Positions 1-11,476 of a DNA stretch of 64,000 nt are shown in pieces. Within the stretch, counting starts at the first letter, position 1; each line of letters opens with the position of its first letter. The notes under the pieces were generated by a model. That model was not told the origin of the DNA, made no database searches, and was given only the letters and a program-made list of their open reading frames with translations. The position numbers and the translations under genes were made by a program. The DNA comes from Strix aluco (taxonomy: Eukaryota; Chordata; Aves; Strigiformes; Strigidae), in the NCBI RefSeq assembly GCF_031877795.1, contig NC_133971.1, forward strand, positions 91,404,704 to 91,468,703, read 5' to 3'.

Positions 1-166
1 CTCCTCTCCTTCCTCACACCCCTTTTCAACATCCAAGGCCAAGACATTTGGAGCAGAAGCAGAGCTGCACCCATCACCCCTGAGATCCCGCTTGTGAACA
101 CAGCTATGAAAACTGAGGTAGCCAGGGATTTGCTGCTGTGCATCCACATACAGTTACACTGGTCCA
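1..166. repeat. Left arm of a near-perfect inverted repeat (truncated by window edge)
   Basis: Positions 1-166 are the reverse complement of 778-943 with only two mismatches that I can find, both near the inner end. The left arm begins at base 1, so the true arm may extend outside the window. The right arm carries a 69-codon minus-strand open frame, which the left copy would mirror. The family is not recognised. Confidence 0.93.
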
Positions 167-777
167 GGTGCTCCTGTGAGAGGAAGAGTAAGTTTAAAAG
201 AAGAGGAAGAGCAAATAAGTGAAAGCTAAATTATTGGATGCAAGGCATCTGGAGAAAAGATGAGCCAGAAAGAGTATCCAGAATTCAATCCAAAGGATTC
301 AGTGCTCATGGGAAGCCAAGTCCCCGGGGTGATGTAAAGGCCAAGCTTTGTAAATCTTTGCAGCTTGCACTGTTCTTTTCTGCTTCTTATGAAGCTACAT
401 CCCTGCCTAAGCCTGAGGTAAATACTGCTGTGACCAGCATCAGTGTCTGTCCTGAAAGGGGATGAGCTGGTGGTGCAGCTGCACAATGGGCTGACGATAG
501 TCTGGGCGGAACGCTTTTCTGTTTTATGCAGCAGACACTTTCCATCCCCATCAAAAAAGTTTGATGCTGTCCATGTGTTGAAAGATGATGCCCAAAGCAC
601 ATCAGACATACCTCAGGAGGAGGTACAGGGTTAGCTGCATCATAGATTGCACAGCCATAATGTAACAGGCACCCAAGGGGTCCTTTAACCTCACAAGCAA
701 CACAGGGGGGCCAAAACCAATTTCATCAGGGTTTTCCCCAGTTGTGAATTTAGTGACAGCACATCATTAAACACCCA
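167..777. other. Spacer of the inverted repeat; no gene recognised
   Basis: It contains overlapping open frames of up to 127 codons on the minus strand (226-609) and shorter ones on the plus strand. None has a recognisable domain, so I treat them as chance or as decayed mobile-element sequence. Confidence 0.5.
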
Positions 778-943
778 TGGACCAGTGTAACTGCATGTGG
801 ATGCGCAGCAGCAAATCCCTGGCTACCTCAGTTTTCATAGCTGTGTTCACAAGCGGGATCTCAGGGGTGATGGGTGCAGCTCTGCTTCTGCTCCAAATGT
901 CTTGGCCTTGGATGTTGAAAAGGGGTGTGAGGAAGGAGAGGAG
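778..943. repeat. Right arm of the 166-bp inverted repeat
   Basis: This is the reverse-complement partner of 1-166, with 164 of 166 positions matching by eye. The arms are separated by 611 bases of unrelated sequence (167-777). About 1% divergence implies a recent duplication, ongoing gene conversion between the arms, or an assembly artefact. Confidence 0.93.
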
Positions 944-1409
944 ATATTGGCACATGACATGGAAATCACCCAACTTCTCGGGACTATGAACATCTGCTGA
1001 AGAACTCCAGCAAACTGTTTTTTTGTGTTTGATTCATAGTTATGGATAAATCATATAGGATGTGAGATAACCTGGAGGCTGGACTGCCCAACACTTACCA
1101 GATCAGGAATTAATAATGTTCCTTCTGGCTTTGAAGCCTTAATCCTGCCCTCAAAAGGCTGGCTGCCATTCCAATAGCTTTCATCAAACAAGTACACATA
1201 TTCATTGCAAACCCTGTGATAAGATTATTTTTTTCTGTGGCTAAAGGTCAGAGCATATTCTTACAGATACAGGATTGTGAGAAACAAGGGTACAAGTAAC
1301 AAGTAACACATGCAGCGCATACCCAATCAGTAAATTAAGGATAAGAAAATGCTAGTCTTTCATATGTGGGAATGATTGCTGTTACAGTCAAAATCCACAA
1401 TGGTCCCTT

Positions 1410-1814
1410 TGAAATCAATAGAGAAATTCTTGCAATAAAAACTATAGAAATTACTAAAGAAGACTGATTAAATGATACAAAGCCTTGAAATCATGGTCCA
1501 TTTTTCACTAACCTGGGACAGTCAAGAAGAGACTACAGGCTTAGAAAATGTCCCTTTTCTTGAGGCATCTGCACCCATAGGAAATTCCACCCTTCCTCCC
1601 ACAGGATCAGGCCGCATGGTATCATATGTTTGTCACTTCCAGGATGGATTACTGCAGCTCCTGGCATTTGGTGATGAATGAGAAAACAATGTACAGGGTG
1701 CAGCTCACACAAACCACTTCTCCCCACTTCCTGCAGGGGTGAAGAAACCCTGAACACATGAAGCCCATGAATAATTTCTATAGTTTTATTGCAAGAATTT
1801 CTCTATTGATTTCA
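1410..1814. repeat. Inverted-repeat pair (43/42 bp arms) enclosing about 320 bp; possible non-autonomous element
   Basis: The arm at 1410-1452 is the reverse complement of 1772-1814 apart from one missing T in an oligo-A/T run. The enclosed 1453-1771 segment has short open frames on both strands without recognisable domains. The geometry fits a short DNA transposon with terminal inverted repeats or an inverted local duplication. I see no matching target-site duplication immediately outside the arms, so the mobile-element reading is unproven. Confidence 0.6.
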
Positions 1815-3505
1815 TGACCCTCCACTCTAGTTATCAGTGACAGTTTAACATCTTGATCCTAATTATATCTTGGTGACATTTTGCAAACTAATATGTACTT
1901 CCCCAAAAAAAACTTCTAAAACAAATAAACAAAATAATATCTATTGAAACTATGTATGAATTCATATTTCATTCATTTAATTGCTTTGATTGCTTTGGTC
2001 AGAAAAAGCTTATCTCTTCAAGTCAAAATCTCTTACAAAATCTCTTATTTTCACATTCTTTAATTCCCATATTTTTGTAAAATTAAGAAATGATAATAAA
2101 AATAAACAGATTGAATTCATCCAAAATTCCCCCCACCCCCTTGGTGTGAAAAAGAGCAAGAAAAAAAATAATAGCTGAATAACCTCAAAGAAAAACATTC
2201 ATATTATTTTGAGAGGTTTGGCTAGCGGATCAAGAAGTTGATTGCTCACAAAGCTGTATTATAAATGTAGAATGCAAATAGTTCATTAAAAACAGATATA
2301 TCAAAGAAAAACTCCCAAGCTTTTAATTTTTTAACAGTGAATGTCCCTACAGAGGTCTAAGTCAGAAAAAAAATGAAGTCCTACTTTTCTTCTTGCTGCG
2401 TCTGAGCTTTAAAACACCTCTTATAAAGTGTCAGGGGAAGACCTATTATGAAATAAGGGATATGAAGAGCCTGAGTTTTGGGTTCTGCACTTGGATTAAC
2501 TTCAGTTAGGCTGGATTTCCACTGTGAATCATCTTAAGGGAAGGAGATAACTGGAATTTAGGTTGTAACAACCCTATGTTTAATGTAAGAAAAACACATT
2601 TGTACATCAAGGACTAGTCCATGTCTCCTCATACCTGATCTCTCTTTGGGTTTGGAACTTGTATACATTGTGCTGGAGATTGCTGAACTCCTGGCTGAGA
2701 AATATCTCCTCCCTTCCCTTCAAAATCCCATACGCTTGTGAGGAGCATTTCCACAGATGAAGGCCACATCTGGTGACCAACCATCCTGACAAAGAACCTG
2801 ACAGCTGATTCTATGACCTGCTGAAGAGACTTTGGGAAAACTGATCCCTACAAAAAGTGACTGAGGACCTCTGAAACAATCCCAGCAAATTCAGCTTTAA
2901 GTTTGAGCGGAAAGAAAGCTGAGAAGCAAAAAGGATTGAAATGCACCACTGAGATGCCTGGAGGCCATACACTGCTAAATCCCCACTTGCTCTTAGCTGC
3001 CCATGTTATAGCAGGAAAGGGCTTTTTTGCTTGTTTTATTTGCTCCTGCCTGTGACTGCCCAAGAGTTTTTAAAACTGTCGTCTCAGATCTGACACTTTC
3101 TGCATAGGCTGTGTCAGTGAGTAGTGGAGGTGATGCCGGTGACCTCTCCCAGTCCCTCTGAGCCCTATTTTTCTATGACTCCAGCACACTCTGCGTGGGG
3201 CTCGGATGGAAACTGCTCCAGAGACAAACATGCTGGGAGCAGCTGCCAGTTTATGAAGCAGTTTGTTGCGCCAACAGCGTGACACCGCAACACTGGAAGC
3301 AGCCCCGCTGCCGGCAGCCTTTGCAGAGGTGTCTTTTCAGACATTCCCATCCCTAAGAGGGTTGAAACCAGCCTCTTTTTCCCCTGGGCCCTCCTGATGA
3401 GTCTGTCTGATGAACACTCCTTTTGCGCTCCCTTCTCACCAAGCGCAAGCCTGTTGCCGCCTGGCTAAAGGCTCTTGGCACCAATTATAACAGGTCACGC
3501 TCTTC

Positions 3506-3557
3506 GCTCCGGAGTTCACTGGTGCAATTGCTCCGGAGTTCACTGGTGCAATTGCTC
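3506..3557. repeat. Tandem duplication, 24-bp unit, 2.2 copies
   Basis: Bases 3506-3529 are repeated exactly at 3530-3553, and four bases of a third copy follow. The unit starts GCTCCGGAG. Confidence 0.95.
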
Positions 3558-3825
3558 GTGTTTTAACCAAGATGGTGCCTGACACGTGAATGCTCCAGCT
3601 CTCTGCAACCAAGGCATGAAAAAGAAATTGAAGGAGACTGCTGAGGGGTCCCAGGCCCTGAAGTTTACCATCCATGCTGGACCAAGAGATGGATTTTCCT
3701 GAGTTGCTTCAAAAACCCCAGCACCACCACCAGTTTCTGAGCTTTCTGAGAATCACAAGTTTACTTATTGCTAGAATGTGCCTTTGAGAAGGATTTCTAC
3801 TGCTGGCTGCTGAGTTTGTTATGTT

Positions 3826-3898
3826 GGGGGTTTTTTGTTGTTGTTGTTAGTTTTTGTTGTTGTTGTTGTTTGTTTGGGGTTTTTGGTTTTTTTTTTTC
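3826..3898. repeat. GTT-rich low-complexity tract
   Basis: Interrupted GTT trinucleotide repeats with poly(T) runs, giving a strongly strand-asymmetric T/G stretch. Confidence 0.85.
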
Positions 3899-6730
3899 AT
3901 GGGAAAAATTTCCAGTGTTGTTGGGGAGGTTGTTTCTTGAAAGGATTGTTGTGGTGAGAAATGGCTGCAGCTGGAGTTAGAACACCTAAAAATAACCATA
4001 ATAGAAATAAACAAATACTATCATTCTAGCCATGTGACAAAGTAAGCTTAGGATAGAAGATCCAGGGATCTGACCTTGGGCTCCTCTCTTCAGTAACCTC
4101 TAAGCAGCACTGACCAAAGTCATCCCCATGGACTTTGCATGAGGCTCCCTGTTGTTCTGTGGGATCCTCACCCTCTCCCCACCAAACTTTCTAAGCACTG
4201 GATGCTGTCCCAGACAGACAGATGTGCCTGTGTTTGAAAGACTCTGCCAGGAACCTGTGTTTGCATATGCTCTGATGAATTAGCACTTTCCTGTTCTTCT
4301 GGTCTCAGTGGGAACTGCATTAAAACCTTTTCTGCGATGTATCCCCTGGCCCCATTCACATACCTGATTAGGCAAGCAGAGAGCACTTCAGGTTCTTTAA
4401 GAGACATCCACTGAATATATGAACTAGCCTAAAAGTATTTTGGAGACTGTACAGGCCTTAATATTAAGTTTCATGAGCCAAGTTCTCATCTTTTTGACAT
4501 ATCTGGCCCTTCTGTTAATATCCTCTGCCAAAAATCATTATTCATCTAAAATACCTTCATCGCCACGAGGCTGTATAATCAATATTGCCAGGTGCTACAG
4601 GAGCTAATAGTGGATAATAGCTTCTGGGACTGTGCTAAAGTCCATGGGGTCACTACTGAAATAACGTCTGATTTGGTATAAACAAGGGCTCTGCCCTGGA
4701 TTTGCCAGATTTGTTGAGATGAAAAGTGTGGTGTCCATGTACAGTAGTTTTAAGTGATCTCTGGATTGTATTGATTGTGGATCATTTGTTGTGTGGGCTT
4801 ATTGAAGGCACAACACACCCCCTGGAGACCAAGGAGGCAATGCCACACACATAACCAGACAGCATGTGACAACTGCCCACTAAATTAACTCCTCCTATTC
4901 TTCTTCATGGCAATGATGACAAAAGATACACATCTCCAGGGAACAAGGTCTCCACCTTGCCTGACCGATCTAACAATCATAGGACCCAGAAAGTGTCTTA
5001 CAATAGGGTCTTCTCAAATAAAAGACAACTTGCAACTAAAGGTTGTAAGAAAACATGTATGAAAGGCTCATGTGAAAGGTTTCGTCTGGCAGAGCAAAAA
5101 TGAAACACATGCCCTCTCCTGGAACAGGCACATCGTGCCTCATGCACTCACAAGCACACATAGGTATCTATCTCTCTGTTGCACACCTGAAACATGAAAA
5201 GCTATCACATAAAATGCTGCATTTTTGTCAGCCATCCCCATACCTTGCAAACCACTTTATATAGGAAACCAACTTTACACTGCACAAAGCTCCACCCATC
5301 CAGATGATGTTGTCATTTCCATGGTAACTAAAGTACCTCAAAGGCAAAAGAACAGATGGAGACTGGAGAAAAAAATAATCTAAGGACCAAAAGTGAACAT
5401 ATGTAGTGCAAGAAAAAATATTAAGCTGTGGGCAGCTATTAGGTTTATTACACTTGCAAAGGAAGACCTCGATAAACTCAGTCATGGCTCTGCGGTAAGG
5501 AGTGGCATAATCAAATCCGCTGTGTGACAATACCAGTTTTACAGCAGCCTATATTCCCTCTCCCTTTCTCTTACACAAATTTCAAAAAAATTATTGTCTT
5601 TGCTCCCTTAATGACTTGTTTTGGTTTTAAAGGACAACAGCAGCTAAAACAGGCAGAAAAAAAAAATAACTGGGCATATGCTTGACTGCCCATTGCATGT
5701 CTTCAAGATCAAAGTCTCCAGGAGGGAGTGAGGAGTACTTGGTTGTCTCTCCCCAACACAGGCTGAAGTAGCCAGGGGAGCAAAACTGCATATATACAGC
5801 CTGTAGCCCACTACATCCCACTCACGTGTGCTCTGTCTGGCTCCCATACTTTGGATTTATGTGCGCCGTTATATGAAGGACGTGCTGGCAACTCAGAAAC
5901 AATTTGGAACATCTTTAAAACTGGGTTAATAGTTATGACACAGTCTCTGCTTGACTTCCTCTGGAATTAGTCCATCTTTGTGGATTGCTGTCAATCAGAA
6001 GGGAAACTTGCAATTTACATAGGACAATTTGTTCTGTGTCAGCTTTCTAAGACTCTGAGCAAGGCAAGTGTAATTTGGGAACAGGAGCTGTGATGGAGAG
6101 AAAAAAAAAAAAAGAAAAAATCTTATATTTTTAGCTTGCTCTCACTAGAAGTTTTATGCTCTGTATTATATAATTTATTTGAGATGCAGAGTTTCGTCAA
6201 AGTGAAAAAAGTTAAAAATGTATCCTGCTACCTAAAGTCCTCGCAGATTAAGCTGGACAGAGCTGGTGTAAACTTCAGAGCGAGTAAAACTCATCTGTGA
6301 GCTGCGTGAGAAATGTCTAGGGTGTGAGAAATGTGAATTCAAGCCCTCCTGTCCAAGACTCCCATTGCGACCCAATGTAAATAATTTTCAGGTTTTTATG
6401 TCTCACGTCCTTGTCTGTAAAATAGGAGGACTGGAGTCCCCTCAAGTTCTGCAGATTGTGAGTATAAATGTTTTTTTGTGAGACTATAAGCTGCTCAGAT
6501 CCTGCTATGATCAAGGTCCAAATTAGCACCGAAGGTAGCTGCATCCTGTTCTCAAACAATTTTTTATTGTCAGTGACTTTTTACCACCCATGCTGTTAGT
6601 CTGCGTTTCGCTCCTAATGAACAACGGGACTGCACGAGTCTCTCTCAATCACACATGCTGCTGCATGAGCACAATGTTGTGCAGCTGGAGCAAGAAACGC
6701 TTTGTCAGTTAGTATTTTAAAGCATGACCC

Positions 6731-6767
<37 letters not shown>

Positions 6768-6778
6768 GAAAACCCATA
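6731..6778. repeat. Poly(A)39 followed by poly(G)9
   Basis: Thirty-nine consecutive A (6731-6769) are followed directly by nine G. No retroposed gene body or target-site duplication is obvious around it. Length calls in such a run are error-prone. Confidence 0.9.
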
Positions 6779-6983
6779 GAGCTGTACTTGTGTACTAAAT
6801 TCTATGGGCACAAGCAATGCTTTTGGTGCTGATGATTTCCTACTGTCTTTCCTCTCCTGTCTTTTCCAAAAGCAAATGCCGAGCTGCAAATCTTTATGCT
6901 TTTCACCATTTCCCCAGCCGAAGCGGTGCAGGAGCCGTTGCAGAGAGGCGCGCGGACATCCCCGCAGCCAGGTGTGCGACCTG

Positions 6984-6998
6984 CCGGCAGGGGGCAAT
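6984..6998 (+). promoter_or_regulatory. Candidate CTCF binding site
   Basis: The sequence CCGGCAGGGGGCAAT fits the CTCF core consensus CCRSYAGRKGGCRSY at all but one position. It lies in a small CpG-enriched patch (about 6910-7400), roughly 7.4 kb upstream of the CpG island. Occupancy is unknown. It could serve as a domain boundary upstream of SETBP1. Confidence 0.5.
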
Positions 6999-8366
6999 GC
7001 TTCATGGCTATTCAACCAAAAACACCGAAAACTTTAAAATATAGAGAGGCTGGTGGAGAAAAAGGACACAAAAAGATGCTGCGGTGCAAGAGGCGAGGGG
7101 AGTACTACAGCCATGCAGCGAAACCCACCCGTGTCAGCCCCAGGCACCCACGTAGTTCTGATTCTTTTCCAGATTTAACTTGCCGATAGAGAAACTCTGC
7201 GATAAGAAAACGTTGATAAATGACCGAGGTGTGAATTAAAAAGTTGCGCTGCACGTTCCCTGGAGCACGGGGAATCAATCAGCCGCTGGTTTTGCAGACC
7301 TAACGTTTCTTGGCTGGTTTTCCCTCGGGTTGGGGAGAGATGCTCGCTCAGGCTCACGCCTCGGTGCCGCTCCCTGTGACTCGGGGGATTTCTGATGCCA
7401 AGGATGGCTGTCACCACAGGGGTGTCGGAATGATAATGAAAAGGGAGAAAAGGCAGAATTAGGTATCGTGAGGCTCTGCTGTAGACCTGGCACTGGTAGA
7501 TATAATTTGCTTTCTCCTGGGTGTGCTACTGCTTACTGTGGTAGAGGCTCGAACGTCCCACAAGCACATTGACTAACCTGATGCCATCAACTGCCTGGCT
7601 GGAAAAGGTGCTGTCCCTTAGATGAGACCCAGCACAGATGACAGAGGCTTAATACCAGAAGTGATCCTTGCTAAATATTGCATCCTGGCCTTGTGGGGCT
7701 TCGTTCTCACTGTGCATGGGCTGGCAGACGTTCATTCATGTGCATGATGCCAAACACCCCAAAGTGTGTTTGCAAACTATTATTCAGATAGACCTTCACG
7801 CTGAAATGCGATACACCTTGTTCCTCATGTTTCCATCTTCAAAAGTTTCAGGTGTCCCACAACAATGATAAATAATTTAAGCATATAAAGCATCCATGTG
7901 TCAAGTTTTGCAAAGCCCTAGGAGGAAAGGAAAAGCTGAGATGATTTACGTTTTAGATAAAGAAGGTACATAGATACTGAGAAATGGATATTCTCCATAT
8001 GAATATTATCCATTGCCATCTGAAGGATTTTACACACTGCTAGTAGCATGTGAGCATGCTCATTTATTTTCCTCCAAATACTTTCTGAGGCCAACCTCAG
8101 CTCCCCTGTGAAATACACCCTCTGACTGCTGATGCTATCTCATGGTCTGTGTTTCCTACTGTGTGACTGGCCCAATGAAATCATACAGTCCAAAGGAGGA
8201 ATTCATTTTCATATTCTCTGAAAGTTGTTGGTGTGGGGTTTTTTTGGGGAGGGGGGAGTACACTTCATATTTTAATAAATCCAGTGCAATTCTGTGTTCT
8301 TTCCTGAGAATTAAAAATTGTCACCCTCTCTGTGGGACTGAAATCAAGTATTTCTGATTATTGTTA

Positions 8367-8402
8367 TATAATTAATGTTATTAATGGTATAATTAATGTT
8401 AT
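8367..8402. repeat. AT-rich 15-bp direct repeat
   Basis: TATAATTAATGTTAT at 8367-8381 recurs exactly at 8388-8402. Confidence 0.9.
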
Positions 8403-8879
8403 CTGTGCCTAACACAGCAGCCCAATAAAATACAATGGCAGACCCATCCAAGAACAGCCAATTGTGTCATACTTGGAGCACTGATCTGGAAGATGAGGTT
8501 CAGGTATCTGCTCTGATTTGGACAGGTTGGAAATGGGAGTAATGATATCACACATCACCAGTGGGTTCTTACCATAAAGGCGAGGCTCTGTCCCTTTCTA
8601 TGCCAAGAAGTCCATCTTGGGTTGGAGAAATTTTCTGAGCCAAATCCAGTAAAAGCAAAAATCCTCAGTTTTGGTGATTCAACAATTTCTTAGGAAAAGT
8701 CATGATTTGTCCTCACCTTATGGCAGTGTTTCTTCAGCCATTGGATGGCTACTTTCAACAAGGAGTAGTAAGAATTTGCTTGATACTATATGGCACCTCT
8801 CATGAGAACTTCACTGTGTAGATGTTTCTGTCAGTCAAAGCTCGAGAGAAATTTATACAATTCTTCTGCAAATTCATTT

Positions 8880-10250
8880 TCAAAGATTATCAAGGCATAA
8901 AGGACCACCTAGGTCATCTAGTCTGTCTCCAGCCTGTCAGGGTCATCAGTGCTTTAGCTTGGCTTAGGCTAATGAATAGTTTTATTTTATACAGTTGAAC
9001 TTTGTTTCCAGAAAGGAGTCCCAAGCCAAATCCAGAATTACACCAGGGCAATGTAATACCTAGCCCCAAAGTGGACCCCAAAGCTTTAAGTGAGGTCTTT
9101 TAATTACAAGATATGGACATGTAGAAATTAGTTGGATTTACAGTGGGTAGGGGTCACTTAAACTATTATGTAGGAAATGCTGAAGGGAGGAATGGTCCCA
9201 GCCCTGTTCCTTTGAGAAATTAGGTACCTAACTCTGGTCCCTTGGTACCATGTAATTTCATCACCTACAAGGCATTTTTCCCCTGGAATCAAATCTATTT
9301 CTGATAGCTAAACATAATTCTTCAACTCTTGCCCTGCAAATCATTTTCTCCAGACCTCAATCATTTTCTGTGGCTCTTTGCTGTACCCTCTCCAACTTTG
9401 TCACCATATGTTTTAAAACGTGGCTGTCAGACCCATAAACAGCCTCTCAAGTTCAACCTTACTGGTGCCATACACCACAAGTCACCTGGCTGCAGAGCCA
9501 AGGAACACATCAGCGCTTTCAGATTTGAGGGTCCAACTTGAAGTCAGCACTGCAGTGCTCGTCCAGGTTTTTGTCCGTGTCTGCAAGAAGCACCTTATTG
9601 CAACCAGCATCTTATTGCATTGAAATGTATTTTGTTTGCCCAAGCCAGGCGGTGCAGTTTGTTATGTCAGGCTGCCCTGGACTTTTGTTCTTTGCTATTT
9701 CACCAACTGTAATGTCATCTACAAATGCCATCAGGAGTAGTTTTATATTTACTTCCAGATCGCTGATGAATAGCACGAGGAAAAACTCTAGTAACACTCC
9801 TCTTCGACAGTAATTCTGCATTGACAATTACTTTCAGAGATCTGTCAGTTAGGCAGTTCTTAACTCATTTCATGTCTGCTCTTGTCCTGAACCCAATTAC
9901 TTTTGCTTGGCTAAAACATACCTTCTAGGAAGTCATCCAGTCTCCAACCTGAAAATGTCACGGGATGGTGATTTTTACCAATCCTCCTATTAAGTTTCTA
10001 GATTGATTAATCACTATGAACCACATACATCTTCATTGCAATGTGATCTTTACTCTGACTTCAACTTCTAGTTATCAATTCCTTTTATGACTTTCCTAGC
10101 TAGATTAAACAATTCTTTATACCTGGAATTCCCAAGCAGATCCAGTATTTCCGTTCACTCCCTATCCTAAATTATGTAGCTTTAAATTACCTCCTGCCAG
10201 TCCTGTGCTTCATTGACTGATTGTATATTTCTGCTAATGTGTTGTGTTTC
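8880..10250 (-). mobile_element. Ancient, degraded CR1/L3-like LINE fragment (antisense to window)
   Basis: Several short blocks occur in the order expected for the reverse complement of a CR1/L3 3' half. They are a block like 'aggaccacctaggtcatcta' at about 8901-8922, one with 'ctccagacctcaatcatttt' at about 9350, one with 'tcatctacaaatgcc' at about 9715 followed by 'gctgatgaatagcac', and one with 'gttcttaactcatttcatg' at about 9857. The reading frames are thoroughly broken. Divergence is high, so this is an old insertion, possibly shared beyond birds. Boundaries are approximate, and the family assignment is from remembered consensus patterns, not a search. Confidence 0.6.
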
Positions 10251-10294
10251 TTATTCATGTTACTGCTTCTATATTAGTTTATAAAGCCTTAAAT

Positions 10295-10340
10295 ATATAT
10301 AAGTATGTATATTCAAGGATATATATACATATATATACGC
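10295..10340. repeat. AT dinucleotide-rich tract
   Basis: Interrupted ATAT/TACATA repeat between 10295 and 10340. Confidence 0.8.
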
Positions 10341-11405
10341 AAAATTGTAATCAGTATGAAAACTATGATTGAAATCCACACCATCATAGATCAATGATGC
10401 ACATGAGAATCCAGGACAGGTTTTGATGCTTATTAGTAATTAGTTTCTTTGAAGTTATTTATGAGGGAAAGAATTTCATGTGTTTACGAGATCAGAGTTA
10501 CTTGTTTGCTCAGGAAAAGACTGCGAAATATAACCACAACTGTAAGAGTGGTAACAAACTGATGGATGTTGAAAGAGCTACAGGAGGCAAACACTCAAAG
10601 GTTTTCAAAAGGTCTCGCATGTCTGAGCAGCCTGAGCAAAGGGCAGGTCCTGGTCTTCTGCTGGTGTTTCAGCAAGTGCTGCATCATCGAGCCCTACAAC
10701 TTTTGTATGCTGCTTGATTACAGAGAAATGTTTATTCACTGGCTCCGTAGGGTGAATGTGGCTGTGGAAAGATCTGATAGATAAGAAAGTCTGGACTTGA
10801 ACCTAAGCCTCAAATGCGGTCATCTCCCACACTGTAATACAATGTTGCTAAGCTACCAAGGTTTTCCTCTAATTGTCCTGGTTGAGAAATTGGAGACAAA
10901 ATCTTTTTCTTTGTTTTTGGACAGTAGTGAGCACGGCACAGTCTTTGTCAATATCAAGCAGATGCTGAGATAGGAATCAAAATAGTGTACAAGAGAAATG
11001 GTTTGGGGATGCTGGGGTTATAAATATCCTAAACCCACGCAGAATCAACTGAAAGAGGGGGTTTATGTCTTCTAAAATTAGTTTTGCACTTGGTTTCCAA
11101 TCCCTTGGCCCTGAAGTTTGATTCTTGCCTGCCATTGTTCACACAACAATGTTGAAACTTGATACATATGTCTGAAGGATTTACAAAGTAAAAGGGCAAC
11201 TTTAAAAATCGTTGTTATTTCTATTTTGGGGCCAATTGTTCAAACAGTTGGATTTCCAATTCTTTAGCAATAAATGGGAGGATTGGAATATATTCACATT
11301 TCCCCCGTTTTCAACTGTCTTGGAATATAATCACTCATCACTTACGTGGTAGTGGGATACAATGAATTGCTAACTATTTTATGTCTAAGAGTTTATGTGT
11401 GTGTA

Positions 11406-11430
11406 TATAGATAGATAGATGATAGATAAT

Positions 11431-11474
<44 letters not shown>
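11406..11474. repeat. (GATA)n microsatellite
   Basis: A GATA tetranucleotide array with two early interruptions (GATGATA, AATGATA), then about eleven uninterrupted units up to 11474. It is likely length-polymorphic. Confidence 0.95.

Positions 11475-11476
<2 letters not shown>

Larger units (their letters stand above)
1815..8879. other. Non-genic upstream sequence
   Basis: No exon, RNA gene or recognisable coding repeat is visible. It holds simple repeats (a 24-bp duplication at 3506, a GTT-rich tract at 3826, poly(A) at 6731, a 15-bp duplication at 8367) and a moderately CpG-enriched patch at about 6910-7400 with a CTCF-like motif. All open frames are short. Confidence 0.6.

Noticed and set aside
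11406-11474. GATA array as a GATA-factor enhancer
   Set aside because: A uniform microsatellite without surrounding complex sequence is better explained as a simple repeat.
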